This document shows, piece after piece, positions 8,649-17,103 of a stretch of DNA of 64,000 bases. The DNA comes from Ruania rhizosphaerae (GTDB lineage Bacteria > Actinomycetota > Actinomycetes > Actinomycetales > Beutenbergiaceae): contig NZ_VSMB01000003.1 of the NCBI RefSeq assembly GCF_009805705.1, forward strand, positions 62,001 through 126,000, read 5' to 3'. Position numbers and translations under genes: made by a program. Every line of letters begins with the position of its first letter. Positions within the stretch are counted from its first letter, which is position 1. The notes below the pieces were generated by a model. The model was not told where the DNA came from and searched no databases. It worked only from the letters and a program-made list of their open reading frames with translations.

Positions 8649-9521
8649 TCAGCCCTTCACCGATCCAGAGGTGAGCCCGGCCACGATTCCTCGCTGGGCC
8701 CACAGGAAGAAGGCGATCGCGGGAAGAGCGAACAGCATCGCGCAGAGCATGACCTGATTCATCGGGGTGAAGAACTCGCCGAGGAAGGAGGACAGGCCGA
8801 CCGTTGCCGGCCACAGGTCGGCGTTCGAGATGAACGTGTTCGCGAACAGGAACTCGTTCCAACCGTCGAAGAACACGATGATCGCTGCCGCGGCAATGCT
8901 CGGAAGGACCAGCGGGAGAACGATGCTCAGGAGGATGCGCCCGCGGGAGCAGCCGTCGATTCGCGCGGCCTCCTCGATCTCGTGCGGCACCTTGTCGATC
9001 GCGCCTTTGAGGATGAACACGGCGACCGGCATGACGAACGCGACATTGGCCAGGATGAGGCCGCCGTGGTTGTTCAAGAGCCCGTAGCCGGCGAACAGTG
9101 CGTACAGGGGCACGATGATGAGGGCTTCCGGGAGCATCTGGGTGGAGAAGAAGAGGAAGCCCACGATGCCGCGGCCGTAGAACCGGAACCGGCTGAGAGC
9201 GTAGGCGGCTGACAGCGCGAGGAACAGGCTCAGCAGTGCCGTCCCGCTGGCGATCACGGCGGAGTTGCGCAGCCAAAGCAATAGCGGCACCCCTTCGATC
9301 ATCGGCCACCAGCCGGTCACGTTGGTCAGATCGAGCAAGAATGTCTGGCCGGTCCCGTAGAGGTCTGCATTGGTGCTGAGCGAGGTGTTGATCATCCAGT
9401 AGACGGGGAAACCGGCGAAGACCACGAGCAGGCCGATCGCCAGGATGCGGCCGAGCGTGCGTCCGGCAGAGATGGCGTGTGCACCGGTGGGGCGCATACG
9501 GGTGGGCGTGGTGGCGGTCAT
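8649..9521 (-). CDS. Sugar ABC transporter permease, MalG/UgpE type (operon 2)
   Basis: This 290-aa membrane protein has six predicted helices and the EAA loop EEAARIDGCSRGRILLSIVL. The end is the usual GIVAGLTSGSVKG. Its ATG overlaps the stop of the preceding permease by one base, so the pair is translated together. It is the second channel subunit of the importer for the lyase pathway. Confidence 0.9.
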   Translation of the reverse strand: MTATTPTRMRPTGAHAISAGRTLGRILAIGLLVVFAGFPVYWMINTSLSTNADLYGTGQTFLLDLTNVTGWWPMIEGVPLLLWLRNSAVIASGTALLSLFLALSAAYALSRFRFYGRGIVGFLFFSTQMLPEALIIVPLYALFAGYGLLNNHGGLILANVAFVMPVAVFILKGAIDKVPHEIEEAARIDGCSRGRILLSIVLPLVLPSIAAAAIIVFFDGWNEFLFANTFISNADLWPATVGLSSFLGEFFTPMNQVMLCAMLFALPAIAFFLWAQRGIVAGLTSGSVKG

Positions 9522-10522
9522 CAGCTCTCGCCCTTCCTTTCACGACGCCGTTCGACGACGAAGTAGATCATCGTCACGGTCAGGGACAGTCCGAGGGCGA
9601 GTACTCCGATCGCGGCAGCCCGGCCCAGGTGCTGGTCAGCGAAGGCGGTGTTGTAGATGCTGACGACGAGTGTGTTGGTGGCGTCGATCGGACCGCCCCC
9701 GGTCATCACGTAGATGATCTCGAAGCGGCGGATCGACCAGATGGTCATCAGCAGTGTGAGGACCCGGATCGTGGGAGCGAGGTGAGGCAGTGTGACTGCC
9801 CGGAACGTCTGCCAGCGGGTGGCACCGTCGATCCAGGCGGCCTCCTTGAGCTCGTGGGGGACGCTCTGCAGCGCCGCCAGCATCACCAGCATGGCCAGCG
9901 GGAACGCCTTCCACACCGTTGCCACCGTGACCGAGAACAGGCCCCAGTCCGGATCGGTGAGCCATCCGGGCTGTCCCAGCCCGAGGGCACGGGTTCCCTG
10001 GCCGAGAATGCCCTGCTGGTCGTTGTAGATCCAGGCGAAGATCAGCGAGGCGGCGATTGTCGGAATCGCCCACGGGATGGTGGCGATGGCCCGGACGACG
10101 GACCGTCCGAAGAATCGGGCGTCGAGCGCAACCGCGGCTGCGGTGCCCAGGAGCACGACGGCGATGACGGTGAACCCCGTGTAGAGAAGCGTCGTCACGA
10201 CCGAATGCCAGAACGGGTCACTGGCGATCAGGTACTGGAAGTTCTCAGCGCCGACGTAACGGCCACCGTCCGGATTGACCAGGCGGGTGGCGGTCACACT
10301 CAGCATGACTCCGCGAATCAGTGCATAGACAGTGAAGACGCACAGATAGGCGACAGCCGGCAGCAGGAAGAGGTAGATGCCGAACTGGTCACGCAGGCGG
10401 CGAAGGAACGATCGAGGGCGAGGTGAAGCCCCTGGGGGCCGGCGCCCCCCGGAGTGGGGGGCGCCGGTGGACCCTGTGGGCCGAAACCGCGACGTCGTCC
10501 TGCTCGCGGGTTCCGCTGTCAT
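9521..10522 (-). CDS. Sugar ABC transporter permease, MalF/UgpA type (operon 2)
   Basis: This 333-aa channel subunit has an unusually long, Arg/Pro/Ser-rich cytoplasmic head of about 45 residues before the first membrane helix. The EAA loop reads KEAAWIDGATRWQTFRAVTL. The DNA encoding the head contains a perfect 12-bp hairpin (10439-10467), so the residues there (Gly/Pro/Arg-rich) may be dictated by the RNA structure. It lies 41 bases after the binding-protein gene. Confidence 0.9.
   Translation of the reverse strand: MTAEPASRTTSRFRPTGSTGAPHSGGRRPPGASPRPRSFLRRLRDQFGIYLFLLPAVAYLCVFTVYALIRGVMLSVTATRLVNPDGGRYVGAENFQYLIASDPFWHSVVTTLLYTGFTVIAVVLLGTAAAVALDARFFGRSVVRAIATIPWAIPTIAASLIFAWIYNDQQGILGQGTRALGLGQPGWLTDPDWGLFSVTVATVWKAFPLAMLVMLAALQSVPHELKEAAWIDGATRWQTFRAVTLPHLAPTIRVLTLLMTIWSIRRFEIIYVMTGGGPIDATNTLVVSIYNTAFADQHLGRAAAIGVLALGLSLTVTMIYFVVERRRERKGES
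10439..10467 (-). promoter_or_regulatory. Hairpin in first codons of permease gene, after binding protein (operon 2)
   Basis: Arms 10439-10450 and 10456-10467 are perfectly complementary over 12 G/C bases, with the loop GGAGT. The structure lies about 55 bases into the permease reading frame. It could slow ribosomes, stall RNA decay from the 3' side or attenuate transcription, lowering permease relative to binding protein. Confidence 0.65.
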
Positions 10523-10563
10523 GGGGTGCCTTCCTGTTGGTGGCTGGATGCCGAGCGTGAGCC

Positions 10564-11868
10564 TCAGCGGCCGAGCTCGGCCTCGACTGTTTCCTGCACC
10601 TGCTCGAGCGACTCGCGGATGTCGCCGCCGTTGATGCGCAGTTCCTCGACCGCAGTGAGGAACTCACGCCAGATCATCACGCTGTCCAGCTCGAAGCCGG
10701 CCACGAGTGTGGACCGCGAGTCCGACGCGCTCTCGATGAACTGCTCGGCCCAGGGGTTGGCCTCGGCGAACTCCGGGTCGAGCGGGACGTCAGTGGCCAG
10801 CGCGCTGGCACCGTGTCCGAGTCGGATGGCCTCCTGAGCCTCATCGGTGAGGAACCAGCGGATGAAGTCCTTCGCGGCCTCGACGTTCTCACTGTCAGCG
10901 TTCACAGTGATCAGGAGCTGCGAGTGACCACCCGGGTTCGGCAGCGGCAGCGGCGCGGCGCCGAGGTTGGTGCCGTCGATCACGTTGTCCGGGTCGGTCG
11001 CCATCGTGGTGGCGACACCGGAGTTCTCGAAGGACATCCCGATCTGGCCCTGACCGAACTTCGCGCGGAAGGTGGAGGCGTCGTCACCGAGCGGGGGAAC
11101 TCCGGATGCGAACAGATCGAGATGTGCCTGAACCGCCGCGACGTTGGCGTCACTGGCGATCGTGAGCTCGGAGCCGTCACTCAGCTCGCCGCCGTGCCCG
11201 TAGATCCAGTTGGCCATCTCCAGAATCCAGCCGTTGAGCTCGTTGGTCTGGTGGCGGCCCGCGAAGCCGAAGACCTCCTGGGGAAGGTCGAAGGCGTCCT
11301 GGGAGTCGCGGATCGTCTCAGAGACGTCGATGAACTCGTCATAGGTCGTCGGTACCTCTGCCCCGACCGCGTCCAGCACGTCCTGGTTGTAGATCATCGT
11401 GTTGTACGTCGGGCGTTCCCAGTTGAAGCCGTACTGCTGATCCAGGATGACGCCCGACTCGTTGGTGCCGTTGAGGGAATCGCCCATCTCCTCGGCGATG
11501 TCATCGAGGGGCTCGAGCAGTCCGGCATCTGCCAGCTCGTGGGCCTGGGCCTCGAGCATGATCATCACGTCGGGTCCTTCACCGGCACCGAGCATCGTGT
11601 TGAGACGGTCGGCATAGTTGCCGAACGCCGAGCCGACGTTCTCCAGCGTGATGTTCTCGTCCGGGCCGGAGTAGTCCTCGATCGCGGCCCAGAGGGTGCG
11701 GCCCTTCTCCGTGTCATTGAACTGCCAGTTGGCGATTGTGAGCGTGGTCGGTCCGGAGGAGTCGCCGCCTTCGGCGTCCGCATCGCCCCCGGAGCAGGCC
11801 GAGAGCACCAATCCTCCGGTGACCGCTGCTGCCAGGGCCGTGATCCAGGTCCTTCGTGTCGTATGCAT
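10564..11868 (-). CDS. Sugar ABC transporter substrate-binding lipoprotein (operon 2)
   Basis: This 434-aa extracellular binding protein has a signal peptide ending LVLSAC (lipidated Cys25), then an acidic Gly/Asp/Ser linker. The start of the mature domain reads TTLTIANWQFNDTEKG. AAGGAG precedes the ATG at 11868. The open frame continues about 270 codons upstream, but that part is non-coding shadow over the promoter and the regulator gene. It is the first structural gene of operon 2. The ligand is unknown; a sialic acid or other nonulosonate/keto-sugar is suggested only by the downstream lyase. Confidence 0.88.
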   Translation of the reverse strand: MHTTRRTWITALAAAVTGGLVLSACSGGDADAEGGDSSGPTTLTIANWQFNDTEKGRTLWAAIEDYSGPDENITLENVGSAFGNYADRLNTMLGAGEGPDVMIMLEAQAHELADAGLLEPLDDIAEEMGDSLNGTNESGVILDQQYGFNWERPTYNTMIYNQDVLDAVGAEVPTTYDEFIDVSETIRDSQDAFDLPQEVFGFAGRHQTNELNGWILEMANWIYGHGGELSDGSELTIASDANVAAVQAHLDLFASGVPPLGDDASTFRAKFGQGQIGMSFENSGVATTMATDPDNVIDGTNLGAAPLPLPNPGGHSQLLITVNADSENVEAAKDFIRWFLTDEAQEAIRLGHGASALATDVPLDPEFAEANPWAEQFIESASDSRSTLVAGFELDSVMIWREFLTAVEELRINGGDIRESLEQVQETVEAELGR

Positions 11869-12212
11869 CGCTCGCTCCTTCGCGAAATCGGTTCGTGCAG
11901 GTGACGGTGACCACCCCCACGGACGCTGCGACGCGCCCTTGATGAGTGGTCTGTGGTGCTTCGTTGGCGGGAGAGCCAACTCGTGCGGTCGGTTCGTCGT
12001 GGGACTCGGCCGGATGTCGAACCCAGCCGCCGTGGGTAGGGGTGACGGCGGCTGTCGTACCCGTCCGGACTGGCCTCGTCTCCATGGAACGTGTCCGTCG
12101 GCACGAGTATACAGAAATCGATTGCTGACACAAGGCGCGAGGGTTTGCCCGTCCGATCGGAGCGCGGTTGGGAGGGTCGCTGGCGGGTTCGTTCGCCGGC
12201 GTGGTGTCGCTG
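11869..12212. other. Control region of operon 2
   Basis: This 344-bp gap between the LacI gene and the binding-protein gene (both on the minus strand) holds the promoter and operator described separately at 12106-12133. The 5' leader of more than 200 bases has no clear further element, and no gene is credible here. Confidence 0.6.
12106..12133 (-). promoter_or_regulatory. Promoter of operon 2 with LacI operator in the spacer
   Basis: Read on the minus strand, TTGTGT (12133-12128) and TATACT (12111-12106) are 16 bp apart. The spacer is occupied by a CG-centred dyad containing GCAATCGATTTC (12125-12114). The same 12-mer occurs upstream of the LacI gene at 13240-13251. Repressor bound here would block RNA polymerase directly. 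Confidence 0.7.
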
Positions 12213-13196
12213 CTACGCCGGAGTGGGGGGTGTGAGCTCGCCACGTAGCACGACCGTGCTGACGGGAGACTGGGAACCGCTCAGGCGGTCGAGGAGGATG
12301 CGCGCAGCGCTCATGCCGATATGACGCGTGGGCAGATGTACGACCGGTATTGGGTGACCGAAAGGAAGTGCATAAGGTAAGCCTCCGACGACGGCAATAC
12401 CTGTTGTTGGCGGCAGAGTGCCCGCTTGCGCCATGGCGTTGATCGCGCCGACGCCGATGAGGTTGTTCGCGGCAACAACGGCGTCTGGTGGTTCGTCCAT
12501 CTGCAACAGATCGAGCATCATCTCCTGTCCGCCGCGAGTTCGGAAATCTCCGTGCCGGAGATACGTGACCGCGGGGAAGGTCGAGTCGAACCCCAGCATC
12601 GCCGCCTGCCATCCCATGGCGCGATCGACCGCTGGGCGCACGTCGTTTGGCCCTGTGATGCACGCGATTCTGCGATATCCGGCCTCCCACAGCACCGTCG
12701 TTGCATCGTGGCCGGCACGAGCGTTGTCGAAGACGACGGTGTCCACGTTGCCGTGGGCGACGGGTCGGTCGACCGCAACCACAGCGCGGCCCTTGGCGAG
12801 CAGAAGATCCACGTTACTCTCGCCAGCCGCGGGGACGATGATGACCCCTGCCATGTCCCCAGAGATCGCAATGTCGAGGTATTCACGTTCTTTCGCGAGG
12901 TCATCGTCGCTATTGCACAGAACGAGGGAGTAGCCCGCTTCGCGGGCGACGTCTTCGACGCCGCGAGCCAGTGCTGTGAATAGAGGGTTTTCGACGTCGG
13001 GAATGATCAGGGCGATCACTTCGGAGTGGCGGCGACGTAGCGTCCGAGCGGTCCGGTTCGGTACGTAGGCCAGCGTATCGGCAGCCTCCAGCACACGTGC
13101 CGCGAGCTCGGCCTTGACAGATTTTCCGTTCAGAACCCGGGAGACAGTGGCCGGCGACACCGCGGCCCGTTCTGCGACGTCGTAGATGGTCACCAC
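12213..13196 (-). CDS. LacI-family transcriptional regulator (operon 2)
   Basis: This 327-aa repressor has an N-terminal helix-turn-helix TIYDVAERAAVSPATVSRVL (residues 3-22) and hinge region, followed by a periplasmic-binding-like sensor domain (about 60-325). Typical LacI landmarks are present, such as ALIIPDVENPLFTALARGVE and the glycine-rich effector strands. The start is GTG at 13196 or the next codon, GTG 13193. It lies immediately upstream of, and in the same direction as, the importer operon. A shared operator-like 12-mer upstream of both suggests autoregulation plus control of the operon. Confidence 0.9.
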   Translation of the reverse strand: MVTIYDVAERAAVSPATVSRVLNGKSVKAELAARVLEAADTLAYVPNRTARTLRRRHSEVIALIIPDVENPLFTALARGVEDVAREAGYSLVLCNSDDDLAKEREYLDIAISGDMAGVIIVPAAGESNVDLLLAKGRAVVAVDRPVAHGNVDTVVFDNARAGHDATTVLWEAGYRRIACITGPNDVRPAVDRAMGWQAAMLGFDSTFPAVTYLRHGDFRTRGGQEMMLDLLQMDEPPDAVVAANNLIGVGAINAMAQAGTLPPTTGIAVVGGLPYALPFGHPIPVVHLPTRHIGMSAARILLDRLSGSQSPVSTVVLRGELTPPTPA

Positions 13197-13239
13197 CGTC
13201 GTACGATATGCGATTCAGCAGTCTGGCGCCATCTCGACT

Positions 13240-13251
13240 GCAATCGATTTC
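13240..13251. promoter_or_regulatory. LacI operator-like site upstream of the LacI gene
   Basis: GCAATCGATTTC here is identical to the site within the operon 2 promoter (12114-12125, opposite orientation). It lies 44 bp upstream of the GTG start, consistent with autoregulation. Confidence 0.65.
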
Positions 13252-13350
13252 GATCCGTGGCCGGCAAGTGTGGCGCTGTCTGGCGACGGTGCGGCGACGG
13301 TTGTCCACAGGCCCTCTGCAGAGACGAACGTTGCTTGCCACGCTGGGAGC

Positions 13351-13968
13351 ATGCCAATCGACGCCGCCCGGTGCCGGGCCCTGGGAGTCCTGATCGTCGC
13401 GCTACTGACGCTGACCGCGTGCTCGAACGAACCGGATGTCGCGCCTACTACTCGTGGAGCAGACGCCGGTGCCATCGATCATGCTGCCGACGAGGGGAGC
13501 CAATCGGCGAACGCGCCGGACGCGGAGATTCCGATCATTGAGGAACCGCAGCCACCGGAGGCGATGTCGCAGGAGTCCCTCGACGGGGCCGAAGCCGCCG
13601 CCCATTATGTGGCGGGCTTGATGCTGTACGCCTGGGCCGGTGGGGGGATGGCTGAGCTCGACCGGTGGTGCACGCCCACCTGCGAGTTCTGCGACACCCT
13701 CCGTGAAACGGTCGCAAGTTTGGAGGCCGACGGCTCGATGGTGGTCAGCGATTGGTTCGAGACGACGGCGCGCAGCGGCAGCGTGGAGTACGATCCGTCA
13801 ACCGGCGAGGTCCGCTACATCGTCATTCTCGACGTCCTCGTGGGGCCTAGCACGGTCTTCGACGTTACCGGCCCGGTGCGAACCGATCCGGAGTACGCCA
13901 TGGGTTTCGGGCTCGCGCTGGAGTGGACTGCGCAGGGATGGCGGCTTCATGAAGCCGGGCAGGTGTGA
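13351..13968 (+). CDS. DUF6318-like lipoprotein
   Basis: This 205-aa exported protein has a signal peptide with lipobox TLTAC (Cys24), an acidic, Pro-rich linker to about residue 65, and a compact domain containing the cysteine pair of CTPTCEFCDTL. That pair is reminiscent of DUF6318, a family of actinobacterial lipoproteins of unknown function. The ATG at 13351 was chosen because it begins the signal peptide, although the Shine-Dalgarno-like GGGAG is very close to it. The open frame extending upstream overlaps the LacI gene and is not used. It is convergent with lrgB. Confidence 0.6.
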   Translation: MPIDAARCRALGVLIVALLTLTACSNEPDVAPTTRGADAGAIDHAADEGSQSANAPDAEIPIIEEPQPPEAMSQESLDGAEAAAHYVAGLMLYAWAGGGMAELDRWCTPTCEFCDTLRETVASLEADGSMVVSDWFETTARSGSVEYDPSTGEVRYIVILDVLVGPSTVFDVTGPVRTDPEYAMGFGLALEWTAQGWRLHEAGQV

Positions 13969-13984
13969 GGCAGTCTCGGGCTAC

Positions 13985-14674
13985 TTACAGCAGGCGTGCC
14001 ACCAAGGGCGCCGCGGCCGTCATCACCAAGGCGTGCACCACCATCGCGGCGCTCGACCACGCCCCCGTCTCCGGCTCGTCCAGCAACACCCGCGAGGTGC
14101 CGATCCCGTGGGAGGTGACGCCGATGGCGATTCCCCGGGCACGCAGGTCGTGCACACCGACGAGGGTCAGCAGCCGCGGAGCCAACACCGCGCCGAGGAT
14201 TCCGGAGCAGATCGCCAACCCGGCCGAGAGCGAGGGGTCGCCACCGATGAGAGCCGAGATCTCCACCGTGACCGGGGTGGTCACCGACAGCGGGAGGGCT
14301 GAGGCCCAGACAGCGTCCGGGGTTCCGGCGACAGTGAGGGGCACGGTAGCGAGCGTGATCGCCAGCGCTGCAGCGCACCCGAACAACACCAGCAGCCGCC
14401 GCCACAACGGCAGCAGCGCGCTACTCGCCGTGTGTAGCGGCACCGCCAGCGCAACCGTTGCCAGCGCCAGGCCGATCGTCAGCGGCAGCACGGCGGCGAG
14501 ATAGTCCGGGTACGCCGTGCCGGTCAGTTCCAGGATCAGGGTCAGCACCAGCGTGGCGGTCACCACGGGGGAGAGGAGCGGTTGGCGACCGCAGCGGCGA
14601 TACAGCCACAGTGCGGCCAGGTAGGCAAGCACCGTGCCTCCGGTCCACACGACCATCTCCACCGCTACCGTCAC
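13985..14674 (-). CDS. lrgB: LrgB/CidB-family membrane protein
   Basis: This 229-aa very hydrophobic protein has about seven membrane segments and the family motif GVTSHGIGTSRVL near residue 185. LrgB proteins work with holin-like LrgA in murein hydrolase control or in transport of small organic acids. Its ATG overlaps the lrgA stop by four bases. The identification is firm; the physiological role in actinobacteria is open. Confidence 0.88.
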   Translation of the reverse strand: MTVAVEMVVWTGGTVLAYLAALWLYRRCGRQPLLSPVVTATLVLTLILELTGTAYPDYLAAVLPLTIGLALATVALAVPLHTASSALLPLWRRLLVLFGCAAALAITLATVPLTVAGTPDAVWASALPLSVTTPVTVEISALIGGDPSLSAGLAICSGILGAVLAPRLLTLVGVHDLRARGIAIGVTSHGIGTSRVLLDEPETGAWSSAAMVVHALVMTAAAPLVARLL

Positions 14675-15114
14675 TGGCCCGCCCCCCGCGTGCCGTCCGG
14701 TCCCCGCAGCAGCCGCTGGGCGAGCAGGCCGATCCCGATCAGCAGGACGAGGAAGGTCGACACCAGCGCGAGTCCGATCGGCAGCAGATGCTCAGCCACC
14801 CGCGCGACACTGCTGGTGATCCCGACCGCCGCAGGCAGGAAGAACAGCTGCAGGTGCCGGTTCGCCGGCCGCGCAACTGTGAGGGTCGACTCCCGCACCA
14901 CCCGGGCCGCGGTCTGTGTGCCGCGGTGCACCAGCGCGAGCGCCCCCACCGCCAGGATCAGGCCCACCACCGTGCCCGGAAGGCGTAGCCCACTGACGGC
15001 GACCAGCACCTCTCCCACCAGCAGGCAGGTGGCGAGCACCACCAGTCCCAGCACCCAGGCGCCGAGGGTGCGCCACCGGCGTCCAGGGGGCGGCTCAGGT
15101 GAGCCGCCACTCAC
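14671..15114 (-). CDS. lrgA: LrgA/CidA-family holin-like membrane protein
   Basis: This protein of about 147 aa has four hydrophobic helices, including ILAVGALALVHRGTQ and HLLPIGLALVSTFLVLLIG. That arrangement matches LrgA/CidA (usually 120-150 aa). The start is uncertain: GTG at 15114 gives a short Ser/Gly/Pro-rich head and no obvious ribosome-binding site. The open frame runs further upstream but only as shadow of the hydrolase gene. It is coupled to lrgB by an ATGA overlap. Confidence 0.8.
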   Translation of the reverse strand: MSGGSPEPPPGRRWRTLGAWVLGLVVLATCLLVGEVLVAVSGLRLPGTVVGLILAVGALALVHRGTQTAARVVRESTLTVARPANRHLQLFFLPAAVGITSSVARVAEHLLPIGLALVSTFLVLLIGIGLLAQRLLRGPDGTRGAGQ

Positions 15115-15196
15115 GGTGACGTCTCGGCGCAGGGTGAGGGACGCCGTCGTGTGTGGGCCGGTACGGGGAACGGGACTGCCTTCCGGGACGGCGGCC

Positions 15197-15808
15197 TCAC
15201 CGGCCCAGGTTCTCCGCCTCCGCGCCGATGGTCGTGTCCTCCCCGTGACCGGTGTGCACCACCGTCTCCTCCGGCAGGGCGAACAGCTTCGCCCGGATCG
15301 AGGCCTCGAGCGTGGGCAGGTCCGAGAAGGACCGGCCCGTGGCGCCCGGCCCACCGTTGAAGAGCGTGTCGCCGGTGAAGACACAGCCGAGCTCCGGCGC
15401 GTACAGGCACACACCCCCGGGTGCGTGACCCGGGGTGTGCAGCACCTGCAATGTGGTGCCCGCGACCGTGATCTCCTGACCGTCGGCCAGGTTGTCGTCC
15501 CACCGGTGGGAGGCCTGGGTGAGTTCCCACAGCGGCTCGTCGTCCGGGTGCAGCCAGATCGGCGCTCCGGTCCGTTCGGCCAGGTCAGGTGCCACGCGCA
15601 CGTGATCGTCGTGGGCGTGGGTGCACACGATCGCCGTGACCGTCCGCTCACCCACCACGGCCAGGATGTCCTCGACCGAGTGCGGGGCGTCGATCACCAC
15701 GCACTCGGTGTCGTCCCCGACCACCCAGACGTTGTTGTCGACCTCGAACGTGCCACCATCGAGGCTGAACGTGCCGCTCGTGACGGCGTGGTCCACGCGC
15801 GCGGCCAT
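15197..15808 (-). CDS. MBL-fold metallo-hydrolase (glyoxalase II-like), mycothiol pathway partner
   Basis: This 203-aa metallo-beta-lactamase-fold hydrolase has the metal motif THAHDDH at residues 63-69, a further His in LHTPGHAPGG and Asp in FTGDTLF, the standard dinuclear zinc set. It overlaps the stop of the mycothiol-dependent dehydrogenase gene, the same pairing as Rv2259/Rv2260 in Mycobacterium tuberculosis (established knowledge). Its likely role is hydrolysis of the S-formylmycothiol produced by that enzyme (inference). Confidence 0.85.
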   Translation of the reverse strand: MAARVDHAVTSGTFSLDGGTFEVDNNVWVVGDDTECVVIDAPHSVEDILAVVGERTVTAIVCTHAHDDHVRVAPDLAERTGAPIWLHPDDEPLWELTQASHRWDDNLADGQEITVAGTTLQVLHTPGHAPGGVCLYAPELGCVFTGDTLFNGGPGATGRSFSDLPTLEASIRAKLFALPEETVVHTGHGEDTTIGAEAENLGR

Positions 15809-16908
15809 CAGAGCACCACCACCGAACGCAGCACGTCACCATGGTGCATCTTCTCGAACGCGGCCTCCACACCGTCGATGCCGATCTCCTCGGTGACGAA
15901 GGCGTCCAGATCAAGCCGCCCCTGCTGGTAGAGGTCGACGAGCATCGGGAAGTCGCGGCTCGGCAGGCAGTCGCCGTACCAGCTGGACTTGAGCGCGCCA
16001 CCGCGGCCGAAGACGTCAAGAAGCGGGATGTCGGGGACCTGCATGTCCGGGGTGGGAACGCCCACCAACACCACCGTGCCGGCCAGATCACGCGCGTAGA
16101 AAGCCTGCTTCCAGGTCTCCGGGCGCCCGACCGCCTCGATCACCACGTCCGCACCCTCAGCACCGGGGTAGGTCGCGGCGCTGATGCGCTTGATGGCCTC
16201 CACCGGGTCCTCCTGGGAGGAGTTGACCGTGTGGGTGGCGCCGAGCGACGTCGCCTTCTCGAGCTTGGAGTCGTCGATGTCGACCGCGATGATCGGGCTG
16301 GCGCCGGCGAGCGCGGATCCGGCGATCGCGGCGGCACCCACGCCACCGCAACCGATCACGGCGACCGACGTGCCTCGGGTGACGGCGCCGGTGTTGATCG
16401 CCGCGCCGATCCCGGCCATCACGCCGCAGCCGAGTAGCCCGACCGCCGCCGGCCGCGCCGACGGATCGACCTTCGTGCACTGGCCCGCCGCCACGAGCGT
16501 CTTCTCTGCGAAGGCCCCGATACCCAGTGCTGGGCTCAACTCGGTGCCGTCCTCGAGGGTCATCCTCTGGGTGGCGTTGTGCGTGGCGAAGCAGTACTGC
16601 GCCTGACCGCGGTTGCAGGCCCGGCACTGCCCGCACACCGCGCGCCAGTTCAGCACCACGAAGTCACCGGGAGCCACCGAGGTGACACCCTCGCCGACCG
16701 CCTCCACCACACCGGCCGCCTCGTGCCCGAGCAGGAACGGGAACTCGTCGTTGATCCCGCCCTCGCGGTAGTGCAGGTCCGTGTGGCACACACCGCACGC
16801 CTTGATCGCGACCACGGCTTCACCCGGGCCGGGATCGGGAACGTTGATGGTGACCAGCTCGACCGGAGCGGCCTTGCTCCGTGCGATCACTGCCTTGACT
16901 TGCTGCAT
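15808..16908 (-). CDS. mscR: S-(hydroxymethyl)mycothiol dehydrogenase (formaldehyde detoxification)
   Basis: This 366-aa zinc alcohol dehydrogenase of the class III type uses mycothiol. The catalytic zinc site starts with Cys38 in CGVCHTDLH and includes GHEAAG. The structural zinc loop is [15 protein letters not shown], and the NAD-binding GCGGVG lies near residue 200. AGGAGG precedes the ATG at 16908, so the open frame upstream is ignored. It oxidises the formaldehyde-mycothiol adduct, and the following MBL hydrolase gene completes the module. Mycothiol dependence is from family resemblance. Confidence 0.88.
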   Translation of the reverse strand: MQQVKAVIARSKAAPVELVTINVPDPGPGEAVVAIKACGVCHTDLHYREGGINDEFPFLLGHEAAGVVEAVGEGVTSVAPGDFVVLNWRAVCGQCRACNRGQAQYCFATHNATQRMTLEDGTELSPALGIGAFAEKTLVAAGQCTKVDPSARPAAVGLLGCGVMAGIGAAINTGAVTRGTSVAVIGCGGVGAAAIAGSALAGASPIIAVDIDDSKLEKATSLGATHTVNSSQEDPVEAIKRISAATYPGAEGADVVIEAVGRPETWKQAFYARDLAGTVVLVGVPTPDMQVPDIPLLDVFGRGGALKSSWYGDCLPSRDFPMLVDLYQQGRLDLDAFVTEEIGIDGVEAAFEKMHHGDVLRSVVVL

Positions 16909-17013
16909 GCTGCCTCCTGCGACGTGGCTCTTCGGGGCGAGCCTAACGGTCGTGCGGCCACCGGGATACGCATCGCGCTCCGCTCTCACCGGCCCCGACC
17001 GACCTTCCGTGAC

Positions 17014-17058
17014 CGGACCCAAGGTTCAGCCTGTGTTGTTGCCTGGACGTTGGGTCCG
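17014..17058. terminator. Terminator-like inverted repeat after the GH32 operon
   Basis: Arms CGGACCCAA (17014-17022) and TTGGGTCCG (17050-17058) enclose 27 bases. It follows the LacI stop at 17104 on the minus strand and precedes the mscR promoter region. The remaining sequence to 17103 carries a duplicated GGGTGGTGGGTGT. Confidence 0.5.
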
Positions 17059-17103
17059 TGGGTCGGCGGTCTGGGTGGTGGGTGTGCGATCGGGTGGTGG
17101 GTG

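Noticed and set aside
17059-17103. Duplicated GGGTGGTGGGTGT as possible tandem repeat or G-quadruplex
   Set aside because: Only two copies, G-runs of two to three bases, and adjacent to a gene end. Too weak to call.
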